DNA from: Alnus glutinosa
Taxonomy: Eukaryota > Streptophyta > Magnoliopsida > Fagales > Betulaceae
Direction of reading: 5' to 3'
DNA length: 64,000 nucleotides
Assembly (NCBI RefSeq): GCF_958979055.1
Contig: NC_084886.1
Location: 51,171,654 to 51,235,653, forward strand
Shown: in pieces, positions 12,408 through 24,312 of the stretch
Layout: every line of letters begins with the position of its first letter
Numbering within the stretch: the stretch's first letter is position 1
Translations under genes and position numbers: made by a program
Notes under the pieces: model-generated
Told to the model about the DNA's origin: nothing
What the model saw: only the letters and a program-made list of their open reading frames with translations
Database searches by the model: none

Positions 12408-12577
12408 TTGGCTCGGCTCGAATGTCATTCTCAATGAGCTCGAGTTCGCCCGAGTTTTAAACGAGCTGAACTTGAACACGCATTTTATAGCTCGACTCAA
12501 ATTCAAACTCGACTATTTAAGTTCAACTCATAAACGAGCCAATCTTAAAATCTTAAAACTCGACTCAATTATATTCC

Positions 12578-13915
12578 TAGAAAAAATAGTTGAAATATTT
12601 CCTAAACTTTTTTTTTTTCTACTCTCTAAAGACAGATTTAAAATCTCTCTTTTTTTTTTTTGGAAGAAAAAAAAAAAACATATACACACAAGTTCTAACA
12701 TTTGAAGTCGATCGATTTTGCAAAAAATAAAATGAAAATTTTGAAATTTCTAAACATTATAAGGATTCGAAACAAATGTGAAAACTAGTAGAAAATTCTA
12801 AACATTACAAGGATTCCAACTACTCAATAACTTGTCCGAGGCTACAAGTCTATTTGAAATTACATTAAGAAACTTAAAAAGTATTGTTAATATCCAAAAA
12901 ATCGTGCCAGGCAAAAAGATAGTATAGCCTCTTTGGTAAAAGAGTAATGCTATATTCATAACTCATATTCTCATTTTATTCACAGATGTGACGTGATTTT
13001 TAAAATTACCATTAGACTTAAGAGAAATCGCTATTGAATTTTGATTAAATGATAATTTTAAAATTCACGTCATATTTGGGAGGATAAAAAAAAAAAAGAT
13101 AAGAATCTTACATATAACATTACCCTATTAGTAAAAAAATAATAAAAAAAAAACTTCAAAAATATTTTTTTTAGCTTTTTCACTCTAAAAACGGTCAAAT
13201 GCACTTTTAGACAAAACTTCAAATTAAAATTTTTTCAAAAAGATTATTTTTTAATTTAAAAGCTCTACTTCCTAATATTATTCCAAACATCATATATAAC
13301 TGATACTTCATTATACGACTCACGAGTGTTGACCAGATGCATTCATTATTTATTGATTAGACTTCGGATTAGATTGTGGGGTAGAAAAAATCAGAAAAAA
13401 GACTTGGGTAAGTTTGATTATTGTTTCAGGTCTAGGGGGATAAGATCCCAATTTCTTTGTGAATTTAGATCGTTAAATTATATGAGTTCAGACGGTTCCT
13501 TACATCGAACATCCTGCTTACCACTTTATTTGGAAGAAAGAAATGGTACTTATTAAAAATGCAACATATTACTAATGATAATTTAGTATATTTTCATCAG
13601 ATTATTACAATTTAAGTAGTAGAAAAGCTTTGAGCCAAAATTGTCTTTTAATTTATTGAAAAAACTTCTATTTAAAAATAAAGAAAAAGCCTTTTCAATT
13701 TTTTTTTTTTTTTTTTTTTTTGCAGCATCGGTAACATGCCACATTTTTAATATGTAGTATTTTTCAAGCTATTTGATGCAAAGAATGACGGAATTCACAT
13801 AATTTGAAAATCTACAATTTTATTTTATTTAAAAAAAAATTGTAACGAATTCTGATCCGATCTTGGGAGCCTAGTCCCACGTCACGTGTCATCTATGAAC
13901 AGTGAAAAGTATGGA
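12578..13915. repeat. Segmental duplication D2, copy 2
   Basis: Paralogue of 5742-7055, about 6.85 kb downstream. The short open frames inside (for example 13326-13556) are not conserved with copy 1 and are not genes. Confidence 0.8.
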
Positions 13916-14699
13916 TCTTCTCGGTGAATATAATATTATGTTGACACGTAGTTTAAAAATTTTAAATAATATAGTATTATTTATACAATTAGATATATCA
14001 ACTTTAAATTCTAACCATAAAATAAATACAATTTATTTAATTTGTAATAGAGAGGATCGTAGTGACAAGACATTAACATGATCGGCATGTGATTTAACTC
14101 TCATCGTGCAGTATACGCTTAAAGTGGTGTATAATAAATTTTCTTTGAAAATTATAATTGAGTATAGCTTTTCAAGAAATTAATAAATTCATGAGCATAA
14201 TTGATTCGAAATAATTAAATCTGGGAGTTTGAAAAAGATAATGAAGGTTGAGTCAATACCTATAACTTAACGTATATGAGTGGTAACACGGAAATGATAT
14301 TTTAATTTCAAGGAAAAGTAGGAGCTGGCATAAACTAGAAAATAATAATTAAAAAAAAATTGAAAAATGATATTTTAATTTTATCAAATCTAATAAAAAA
14401 ATAATTGAAAATAATTTGTAAACTGTTTTCTACTCTCTAAAGTCCAAATACAGTTTTTACAATCTATTTTTTTGAAAAAAAAAAAACACATAAACATATC
14501 ATTTGGACAAGGTCAAATGGGCAAAGGTAAAATTGATAATCGTCATTAACCTCGTATTTTTTCAATATTATAGAATTCGAAACAAATGTAAAAACTAAGA
14601 GCAAATTCTTAACATGATTATGTGGTTTGACGCCAAGTCGATCTCCAGTGAATCAATCTATTATTTATGTTGACGATAATTAATTATGGTTTTTCTAGC

Positions 14700-15759
14700 T
14701 TTTCAACAAATGGTCTTAAGTGATCTAGCTAATGTGGTATATATGTTCTTATTTTGTACTTCTGTAGATCTCTTTTTATATTTAGGTAAGTTGGGGATCA
14801 CTTAGCCACATAGACAAGGTAGTGAAAAGTGGTATGTGTAGATGGTGGTGAATCATTACTCTTAATATATCATGGTACTAATTATTTGTTACATTATTGT
14901 AATTTAATTTTAAATTATGTCATTTCATCTATTAATTTATTAGTGACTGAATATTCTGAATAATGAGTTTAACAGTTATACGGTCTTCTTGTATTGAATA
15001 TCTTATGGATAGATTTTGGGTGACAATTATTGATTCTAGGTCCTGGATTTTGTTATATAAAATTTCTTTATTTCTAAGCTTGAAAATACTTTTTCTATTC
15101 TATAAATTTCTTTTGTCTATTGAATTTGTTAAAAAAGCTCCATAGATGGAAGGGTTATCAAATAAATTATTTTGTCGATGGTTTATCCACTTCTTCACAA
15201 AATGCTTATAAAAATCAACTTTGTCCGGAAAAAAAAAAAAAAAAAGGAATTACAAAAATAATAATAAAATTTCCTCCATGGCCATAGAGGGCCTTCTTGG
15301 CCGTACGTGGAGTAGCCCTCCCAATGCTCCCATATCCATGGAATGCTGTGGAGTCCTCTACGACAATGGGGGCCATGCAGGGGCCACCCATGTTGGCATT
15401 TTTTTTTTTACCTCTTTTTGTTTAAGTTCTTTTTTTTCTTTTTTGGTATTTTGGCAAAAAAAACTTTCTTCTGAGGTATAATATTTGATATTTCATAAGC
15501 ATTCTACTAAAAAAAATGACGAAATATAGTCGAACGAATCTATTTGATAATATTCAAGATGTAATTATCTATTTGACAAAATTGAAGATCCATAGTTCTT
15601 TTTTATAATTCAGTAAAGCACATGAAATGATTTTCCTATTTTCCCCATTTGAAAGGGGAAAAAGAAGATGTAAATGTGTGCCATGTGAAATGGGATTATT
15701 TCTTTTTGGTATTTGTTGCCTAATTGTCTGCTGTATTTTTGTTACCAAAAGCTCTGTTT
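14700..15759. other. Gene-free spacer
   Basis: AT-rich. It contains one GTGTGCCATGTGAAATGGGA segment (about 15673) related to the start of array copies. No gene is recognised; the short frames at 14963-15145 and 15221-15481 carry no domain. Confidence 0.4.
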
Positions 15760-16074
15760 AGGGACATCAATTTCAAGATACAGACATTTTGGTGGGAGAA
15801 TTAGGAGAATGGAGCTAAGATTCAGTGGATGAGTTAAGAAAAGCTGGGAGTTTCAAAGACGCGTGGAGGGTTGGGATTCATGGATTTAATTGTTTCAACA
15901 AAGTCCTTTTGGCAAAGCAACGATGGCGGTTAATGCAAAATACGGATAGTATTACATCAAAAATCCTAATGGCGAAGTACTATTTTGGAGGCACAATTTT
16001 GAAAACACATACCTAGGAGCATTCATGGGGCCTATGATCTAGTAAAAAGACCAGGATTGATTCTTAAACGTCGT

Positions 16075-17250
16075 TAATATAATTGAATATAATCCAATTA
16101 TTCAAATTATCCAAAATATATATTTCATTATATGGTCGGTTTGGATTCATAAAACAATATACATTTTTACAAATCCATAATATACAAAAATATATTTTCT
16201 CAGTGAGTGGAATACTCAGATTGGCTGCGCGGATATAATACACTAGGTTTCTTAGACACCACCATATAATGCGTCACTGTGGAATAACACATTTCGTCAT
16301 TTAGCACTTTAAATAATTTAACACTCAAATTAGCACTTGAATCGCTCAAAGCTAACCGTTGGAAAACCCACAATATTTTCAAGGATTCCAAATGTTTACC
16401 CATAAATTATTTTCATTAACCTAGTCGCATAAATTACTATCGTATTTAAAATAACATTAACCCTAAAATTACGTTAACTAATCTTTTTACAATAATTACT
16501 AACTTATTAACATGATTTAACGATTTAACTTTTAAACACTTAAAAACTCCCATTTAATTTAACCCATAAAACTGAGGTTCCAAACTTAAGCCCTTAATTT
16601 ACAAAATACTACCCAAAACACAATACCATTAACCCAATAGCATTTACTAAGGGTTAATTACATAAAAACTCAATTAAAATTAAATACCTAAGAGTTAGGG
16701 TTTGAGAAAACTTAACAAAAATTCACCAAAGCAAAACTCATGGTTTGAGTAGCTTCAAGCAAGTTCCAAGTAACCCATTACCAAAAGAAAACATAAGATT
16801 AAACTCACATTAACAAAATTTAACCAAAATCTCCAAAATATGAGTTAATGAAAATACCTTAAAACGTTCGGTCAAAACGTAGCTTGGGCTTTGAGGATTA
16901 CGTTATCGAAGTCAGATCTAAGATTGGATGGCTGGATTTCAAGATATCACGGTTTTTAGGTGAAAAACCGTATAGAATAAGGAAGAAAAACCGAATTGCT
17001 AGGAGAAATGGGCGTTCTGTCCACTTTAATACCAGACCCATTCGGATGGGCATCATAAGTCGTCCGAACGCGCGCCTTTTAAAAATGCCATCCAGGCGGG
17101 CATTAATCAGCATTCGAACGCGCGCTATTTAAGTAAGCGTGTGTCATCCATTTTTCGCAAGCCGTTCGGACGGCATTACAATTCGTCTGGACGCGCGCCT
17201 CATTTTCAGTAGGCTTGTGCCTACATGACAAGCCGCCCAGACGCAGCCAG

Positions 17251-17340
<90 letters not shown>

Positions 17341-17510
17341 ATATTTTATTTCTATTTTCTTTTTCCATTCTAAATCATTTTCTCATATTTTTCTCTTATA
17401 CAACTTATTTCTTTGAACAATAAAATATTCTTAGCACGTCCTACTGTATTTTCTAGTTGTCAAATTAATCTTAGTCATTTATCTATTAAATTTTATTCTT
17501 AAAAAGATAA
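16075..17510. mobile_element. Unclassified insert within the LINE
   Basis: Sequence between the two LINE pieces. Its left half is AT-rich and featureless. Its right part (about 16866-17245) is GC-rich with repeated CGTCCGAACGCGCGCC / GCATTCGAACGCGCGC / CGTCTGGACGCGCGCC motifs and GCCGTTCGGACGGC palindromes spaced about 60-70 bp apart. An AT microsatellite follows. No terminal repeats or target duplication could be assigned. It could be a promoter or LTR remnant of another retroelement. Confidence 0.4.
17254..17338. repeat. (AT)n microsatellite
   Basis: About 85 bp of AT dinucleotides at the right side of the insert in the LINE. Confidence 0.95.
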
Positions 17511-19155
17511 ATAATATTTGGGACATCACAATCAATGCAGGAGCTCATTGACCAAGATATGAAATGGTGATGTACGGATCTAATCACAGCCATTTTCATG
17601 AAGGAAGATGTCCTGGTAATTAGCAAGAGCTCCCGATCAGTTATTTCAAACAGAAAGATGTACAAATATAGAGAGGCACCACAACAGGGGATTTCTCTGT
17701 ACGTAGTGCAAATCATTTGGAAAAAGAACGGCAAGATGCTTCCAAGGTTGAAAGCTCCAATGGAAGTGAAATTTGGCAATTGATCTAGCAATTGAAAATT
17801 CATAATGCTAAAAAAATGTTCATGTGGAGAGCATGTCACAATCTGTTGCCCACCAAAGATAATATGCTAAAGCGATGTATAGTGAATGATCCCTTCTGTC
17901 CTATATGTGGATTAAAAGTTGAAAGTACACATCACATATTATGGAGTTGCCCATCAACGATGGATGTTTGAGGGGTGAGTGATATAAAGTTTTAGAAAAG
18001 CACTTGTTGTGGATGTAACTTTACAAGTGGAGGTTATGGTGGAAAAATGCGATAATGATGAATTTGTGCTGTTTGTAGGGATTGCCAAGAAGATCTGGTT
18101 TTGAAGAAATACGGTTGTTGATAGTGGAGAGTTTCTTCACCCGAATTCTATGACCACGGGTGCGATTTTATTTGCTGAGGAGTATAAGAAAGCAAATTTG
18201 ATTACGTCTGTATTTCTAGTAGAGACCAGAAGTGGGATCCACAAACGTAGAAAGCACCTCCCGAAGGATAGTATAAGGTAAATTGGGACGCTACTGTGGC
18301 TAAGTTCAGTGGGTGTACGAGAATTGGTATTGTGGTGCGGGATCATGAGGTATATGTACATGCCTCCAGGAGTATGACTAGAATAGGTTACCTAGAACCG
18401 GCGGCCACAAAAGCTTTAGTAGCTTTCAAAGCCATTTTTTCTCAAAAATAAAATAAAAAATAAAATAGGATTACATAATATTCTTTTGCCAAGTGGTTGA
18501 AGCTGTAATTTTCAAAGATCATATATAATTTGAATGGATTTGGATAATTAGTGGAAGATACTCACATGGTATTAAACTCGGTTTTTAGTTGACGGATTCA
18601 CCATATTAGTAGAATCACTAATAATACGCCGCATGATTTAGCTAAGGTTGTCGTTAAACATATCATAGATCAGTTTTGGATGGAAGAAATTCTTGAATAT
18701 ATTTAATTGTGAAATTGTTTCATTAAAACAATCTGCTCTATTTTTCTGATTGAGTAATTAAAGTGTTATTACTTTATTAAAAAAAATGAGAGAAAAAAAT
18801 GATGGTTGAGTCCATCATGTATTATATAAATATATATTTTGCGAGAAATCCGTAATGCATGTGTATTTGTATAACATGCATGCCCCTTTTAATTGAGTTG
18901 GTGGGCCGGTGGTAATCGAACATGCCTGCAGTGCGACTAAAAACAAAATCACTTTTAGTTTATATGACAGCCCAAGGAAATGGCAATTGACAATGAAAAA
19001 AGGAAGCTTAAAAAGGTTAATAATAATAATATATAAAAAAAAAAATTACAAGTTACTTTTTATGATCCTCAGGTTGCTTGGACATTGCTAGGACATTACA
19101 CTAAGAGTACAAGAATACTGCAACCTAGATAATTATTACAAACGCCAAGTTTACA

Positions 19156-21400
19156 TTATGATTCTGGAATGATCTCCAACTCATGATTTAGACATCTTTT
19201 AGGTATATTTGCATTAATGGAGCCTGCAGAAGCAAAGGGATTTGGAGGCATAGTTAATTTATCTCCTTCTCCTTCCAACATTTGAACCACATCTTTCATA
19301 GAAGGACGATCCGCTGGGTGCCATTGGATGCACCATAGTCCAGCAATTGCAAGTTTCTTTGCAATTTTAGCATCTCCATCATCATCAACAAAGATCCGTA
19401 TGTCTTCTTTTTGTTCTAAGAGATTGTAGATCCATTCAGGAAAATAGACTTCGCTAGTGTTATCAACTGTTACGTCAACATTTTTCCTCCCTCCAACTAT
19501 TTCAAGTAACAAAATTCCAAAGCTATAAACATCTACTTTAGAAGATACATTCCCAAAATTTCTAGAGAACACTTCGGGTGCAATGTAACCCATAGTCCCC
19601 CTAGCTGTTGTCATAGACACTGCACTTTGATTCTTAGAACACAACTTGGCAAGACCAAAATCAGAAATTTTTGGATTGAAATTTTGGTCTAGCAAAACAT
19701 TGTGGGGTTTGATATCGAAATGAAGGATTTTTTGGTCGCATCCTTGGTGAAGATATTCAATTCCTTTTGCTACACCAAGAGCAATATCTTGCAGCTTATC
19801 CCAATTAAGGAAACAGTTCTTGCCGGCAGTTGAAGATATGAGCTTCTCTAATGAATCATTTGGTAAGAAATCACAAACTAGAGCTCGTCTAAATCCATCA
19901 GCGCAAAAGCCAACCAAACGAACTACATTGACATGATGGATCATACCCATCGCTCCTACTTCATTTATGAATTCTTCCCCATTATCCTTGAAAGTATTGT
20001 TGAGGATCTTCACTGCAACATGAATTTCATTGGAAATCTTTCCTTTGAATACTGCTCCATATGCACCTTCACCTAACTTCTCAGTAAATTGATTTGTAAT
20101 CCTTTTAAGATCGGCATACGAGTATCTCGTGGGTTTGAATTTTTTGTAATCTTCCAAAAACTTTTCAATCTTTGCTTGATGTTCTTTTTCTACTTTATCA
20201 TAAGCATAGAAACGATAGAGAGCAAAGATAGATAGCAGTATCAAAAATGAACCTAAGATGACACCTGCATGATAAACATCCATGCATGAGTTTCTAACGC
20301 CCATCTCCACAATAAGAAGAATTTCAAATGGCAAGACAACTCACCGGCTATCGTTAATTTTGATAATGCACCTGTTAAAGATTTGACATAATTAGCTTCT
20401 CATTGTACATTTCCAAAAATAAAATAAAATAACATTTGTTCGCCTAAAAACTTTCTTAGTAATAGCTAGCTAAGTTAGATTGAATTCAGACCTTGATCGA
20501 GTCCAAGTTGTAGGCTTCTAAGAGGACTAAAGGCGATGTGCAGTGATTTGATTTTTCCTGAGTTTACATGTGTATGCTATAGATATATTCTTTGTTCGCA
20601 AGTTTTATATAAAATGCGCGCTTTTGCAACACATGCCGGAAATGAATTGGATAGATAGAATAAGTACCTTTAGAATGTTTAGAAATAGAAATGCACTCCG
20701 TCGTTCCTGATCCACTGCTTTTGTTCTTCATACTGCATCTCATGCCTTTCAATATTACTTCACAGTGACTACAATTTGGACTGGACCACTCCAATTCAAC
20801 AATTTTATCATTATCGAATATTATACCATATGGAATCGATTGGAGAGTATATATCTTTGTACAAGATACGAAGGGCACCGTGATATCATCAGAATTACTG
20901 ACGGCATAGACTTGATTGGTAGGGCCACTAAGACAAGAGATATATTTATAATAATATTGGTAGCTTTGATCATCAGGAAACTTTATTTCTCTTCGGGAAC
21001 AATTGATAAGGGAAAAATTGTAAGGAGTACTTTGATACTGGAAAAGTGTGAATTTGAAAGGCGAGGAAGACAAATCGAGCCCCCGCAGCTGCCTTGGAAA
21101 GCAATGCTGGGGATCATATAATTGAATTGCCTGAGATTTGTAGTCAATCTTTTTGACAAAGAGCTTTACTGAAATCGGCAGTTCGAGCACGGTTTGATTT
21201 TTTTCAGTGCAGGAGAGATTAAACCCAGGATACCCACAGTGGTCTGGCTGGCTGTTAAGTCGGAAGGGAAATCGGATGGCGGGGCCATGGTGTCCACACT
21301 GGGATTCATCAGCACACCCATTTTGGCCTTCTCCAAGGTCTACGACGAAAGCCACAAACAAGAACAAGTATGGGATTATCATTTGTAAGCAAATATCCAT
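19156..21400 (-). CDS. LRK10-like receptor-like protein kinase, intact, three exons
   Basis: Minus-strand gene: exon 1 21400-20668 (733 nt), exon 2 20371-20345 (27 nt), exon 3 20264-19156 (1109 nt). Splice sites are GT/AG, all junctions are phase 1, and the sum is 1869 nt, giving 622 residues. The start at 21400 (MDICLQM) puts a hydrophobic signal peptide first; an in-frame ATG at 21442 is possible but adds a charged leader. Residues about 27-240 are a cysteine-rich GUB_WAK-type extracellular domain with FPFRLNSQPDHCGYPGFNLSC and several N-glycosylation sites. The 27-nt exon plus the start of exon 3 form the transmembrane helix (IAGVILGSFLILLSIFALY). The kinase follows, with LGEGAYGAVFKG, the VAVKIL lysine, [14 protein letters not shown] and APE all intact, so it should be active. 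By family it is a plasma-membrane receptor kinase related to rust-resistance LRK10/PR5K kinases; the ligand is unknown. It is divergent from the plus-strand gene starting at 21625. Confidence 0.93.
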
Positions 21401-21624
21401 CTTTGTGCTCTGAGGAATGGTTCTCAGCCTCTTAAATAGCAAATATCCATCTATGGAATTATTCTTTTAAGATCATGCCTCTTAATTTCCTTTTAACTTA
21501 ATTATAAAAGGCCTATTTTTCAATATATATATGACGTAGGTGCTTACGCCTTGCCTTATATATAAATGCATGTACATTAGTTATTTACTTTGTCTATTCC
21601 CTCTCTCTCTGTCTCTCTCTCTCC
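21401..21624. promoter_or_regulatory. Shared divergent promoter of two LRK10-like genes
   Basis: Only 224 bp separate the two start codons. For the plus-strand gene there is a TATA-like TATATATAAATG (about 21557-21568) and a pyrimidine-rich CT tract (about 21598-21624) just before the ATG. On the minus strand a TATTTAAG-like motif (about 21431-21438) is a candidate TATA element. Co-regulation is an inference from spacing. Confidence 0.55.
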
Positions 21625-22979
21625 ATGGCAAGAGGAACGCTCCTCCCTGCTCGACTCATGGCCCTGATTGTTATTCTTGTCCTAGTCCAAAAAACTTGCA
21701 GTGCTGAGGGTAGTCATCATTGTCCTCCTTCTTCCTGCGGCACTATTCGTAACATTAGCTATCCATTTCGATTAGAAGGCGATCCAAAACACTGCGGCGA
21801 CCCAAGGTATACCCTGTCATGCAAGAACGACCAGACAATGTTGAACTTATATGCTGGAAAATACTACGTACGAGAAATCAATTACAGCAACTACGCAATC
21901 TGAGTTGTAGACCCAGGTATTCTTAATGATACCAACTCCTTCATTCCTCGTTATTCTCTAGACAACACTAATTTCAGTTCAGGGGATCCATATGACTCAT
22001 ATATGTCAAAGAGAGTGGTCGTGAACTGTGAAAAGCCAATGATGAATTCAGACATTTATTTGGACATTTCTAGTTGCTTTAAGAATGGAGTATATTCTTC
22101 CAACTCTTCTTTATCCCATTCCAAGAGGTACAGATATGTTTTACTTAACACGGAATGGCAGGATTTGGAGGACTTGTGCCAAGTGGAGCAAATATCTCTG
22201 ACAACAAGGCCAGATTCATATGGTGGTGGCTTCAGGAATATTTCCTGTGCACACGGCCACAATGAATTGTTATTTGGTTTTGAGCTTTTATGGTACCAAG
22301 TTTATTGTGGAAAAAGCTGCCAAAATGGCTATTGCTACCTCGATCCTGAGACGAACAATGTTACTTGCCAGCAAAAAGGTTCGTTAAAGAATGCATGGGA
22401 GAAAAAATACATATAATATAACTTACATGTTCACCATTATTTTGCTTTGAGAAATGCTAGACATCCAAATACTTTTTTCCAGAATTTGGTTCCAAACTGA
22501 TGTGTCACAATCCTATGAGATTGTAGCACACTTTCCAAAATGATAGATCTCATGAAATTATGACACATCAGTTTGGAACCAAATTCTGGAACAAAGTGTT
22601 TGGATGTCTAGCATTCTCCTTTTGCTTTTCTTAATTCTTGGATTTCTGACTCTGACCACTAACTTTATTTGTAATTCTAAAATTACAAAGGTTGACGTTA
22701 TTCATGTTGTAGCTAGGCCGGCCGGAAATTCTACGGATTAGATTGTTTCAAATTTCTATGCTGACGAATATCTTTTATATTTTACCCTTATAATGACCAG
22801 CTGATTTTTCATTTTCCGATTTCTGATTGAATTCTTTTTTGTGTAGAGTGGGGATTATTTCATAAACCACTCGCGATATGTACGAAAGGTGAGGTTTCTA
22901 TCTCAAATAGTTGTTAATTCAGATCTCATAAACAATGAGGCAAATGAAAGGAGGGTATCAAATTTTCTTTTTTTTCTTT

Positions 22980-23012
<33 letters not shown>

Positions 23013-24221
23013 CCTGGAATTAGAATTGGCTTCGTCTCTTGAATAAAAAATTTTCCTTCCATGATCATCATTGTTCGATCCTGAGATAACAAAGGGTAAT
23101 CAGTATTTGTTTCTTCGCCAATAATATCAAAAGTATGAATTTTAATTATTTAATTAATAGTTGAATACTCTCTCTCACGTGTGGAACATATTGGAGACTA
23201 GAAGCTGTACAGCTGTTCATTTTTGTAGTTCAAATTATTAGTTGTATAGCAAGATTTTTTTCTGAATTGTATAGCAAGCTAGTTATTTGGTTAGCAAGTT
23301 AGTTTTGTTTATTAAGCACGTGTGCTTTGTAATTGTGTATAAATACTTTGTTCCTGTGTATTTTTACATCTTTCTTCCTTTCTTGCTTCGCACGTCTTTG
23401 TTCTCTCCGTTCTTTCTCTGCAACTTTACACTTCTATAAAGTTTGTCAGAACAGACAATATTTTAATTAAAATTATGGGTAAATGTGAGAGTTAGGGGGT
23501 AAATGTGAGAATCAAGGTTTAAACGTCTTTGATACTATATTAAATCACTACTTATCTTAAAAATTTAAACGGTTAAGAATGTGTATATTTATTTATTTAT
23601 AGAGTTGTTTATATTCCTTGTTAAGCATATATATGGCCATACAGTTTTAAAATTATTTAAGTCACATTTTCTATTAATTAATAAGTTTATCTTTTTTGTA
23701 GTTCTTATAGCTGTTCTCAACAAACTAGTGCCGAGGAAAATAAGTAAGAACCTATCTCTTTCTTATACTATGAAACATGAAATAATTTCAATGACATATA
23801 CATGAAAAGAATAACAAATACTGTACGTGCATGCTTAGTTATAAGTTGTAACGTTATTTCCAACTAAAAAAAAATGCTGACTTTTTAATTCCAAGTTTCC
23901 AGACGCTGATGTCATTCTTTTCTTTGTCAAAGCAGGAGACATAATTTGGGTTGCTGGACCGGTAGATGGAAATGATTCTAACCATGGTGAGGTTTCTGTC
24001 TCTACAAGTTGTTTGAAGGATAATATAGAATAGCACAATGAAGTCGAATCGGATGAGTTATGGCTGATTATGACACAAATAGAGGAATAATCATGCAAGG
24101 GCAAATGGTTGATCTCAAACTTTTAGGTTTTGTTTAGATCTCAGAAGGCACAATGGCGCACAATATCAATTCTTATGAAATTAGCTTCCTCTCTTTATTA
24201 GAAGTTCGATCTCCTTCCTTA

Positions 24222-24312
<91 letters not shown>

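Larger units (their letters stand above)
3985..14700. repeat. Locally amplified complex repeat array, about 10.7 kb, no genes
   Basis: No gene is present. The tract is built from a few blocks repeated in mixed order. Block B (contains ATGTGCCTCAATCACCATTG and TTGGTGTCAA, then AAATTTATGACAAGACAA) starts near 4047, 5143, 5277, 5504, 7117, 8880, 9655, 11080 and 11318. Block C (TTGAAGATGATCGA, then AAAATAAAATGATAATTT, usually with GGTTTGACCCTAGGCCT) lies near 4327, 5865, 7475, 10005, 11685, 12695 and 14505. Block D (CGTCTAGTATACGCTTGA, then GGTGTATAATAAATGAAAG) lies near 4880, 8775, 10980 and 14100. Block E (GAGTGTTGACCAGATGCA, then GGGGTAGAAAAAATCAGA) lies near 6465, 8095 and 13315. Two larger duplications are nested inside and listed separately. 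Copies are diverged and contain no shared long frame. The array origin is not recognised. Confidence 0.8.
15760..18790 (+). mobile_element. L1-type LINE ORF2 relic, split by a foreign insert
   Basis: Two pieces of one decayed non-LTR retrotransposon ORF2 are present. Piece 1 (about 15770-16072) translates with breaks to FWWEN, GGLGFMDL, then FNKVLLAKQRWRLMQNTDS, the conserved region after the reverse transcriptase, and then SIHGAYDLV. Piece 2 (about 17515-18720) holds LIDQDMKWW, the zf-RVT motif WRACHNLLPTKDN followed by CPICGLKVESTHHILWSCPS, and then an RNase H-like RVT_3 domain (VNWDATVAKFSGC, GIVVRDHE, ATKALVAFKAI). It ends in LAKVVVKHIIDQFWMEE and an A-rich tail near 18780. Stops and frameshifts are frequent. 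About 1.4 kb (16075-17510) interrupts it and is not LINE sequence. Confidence 0.85.
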
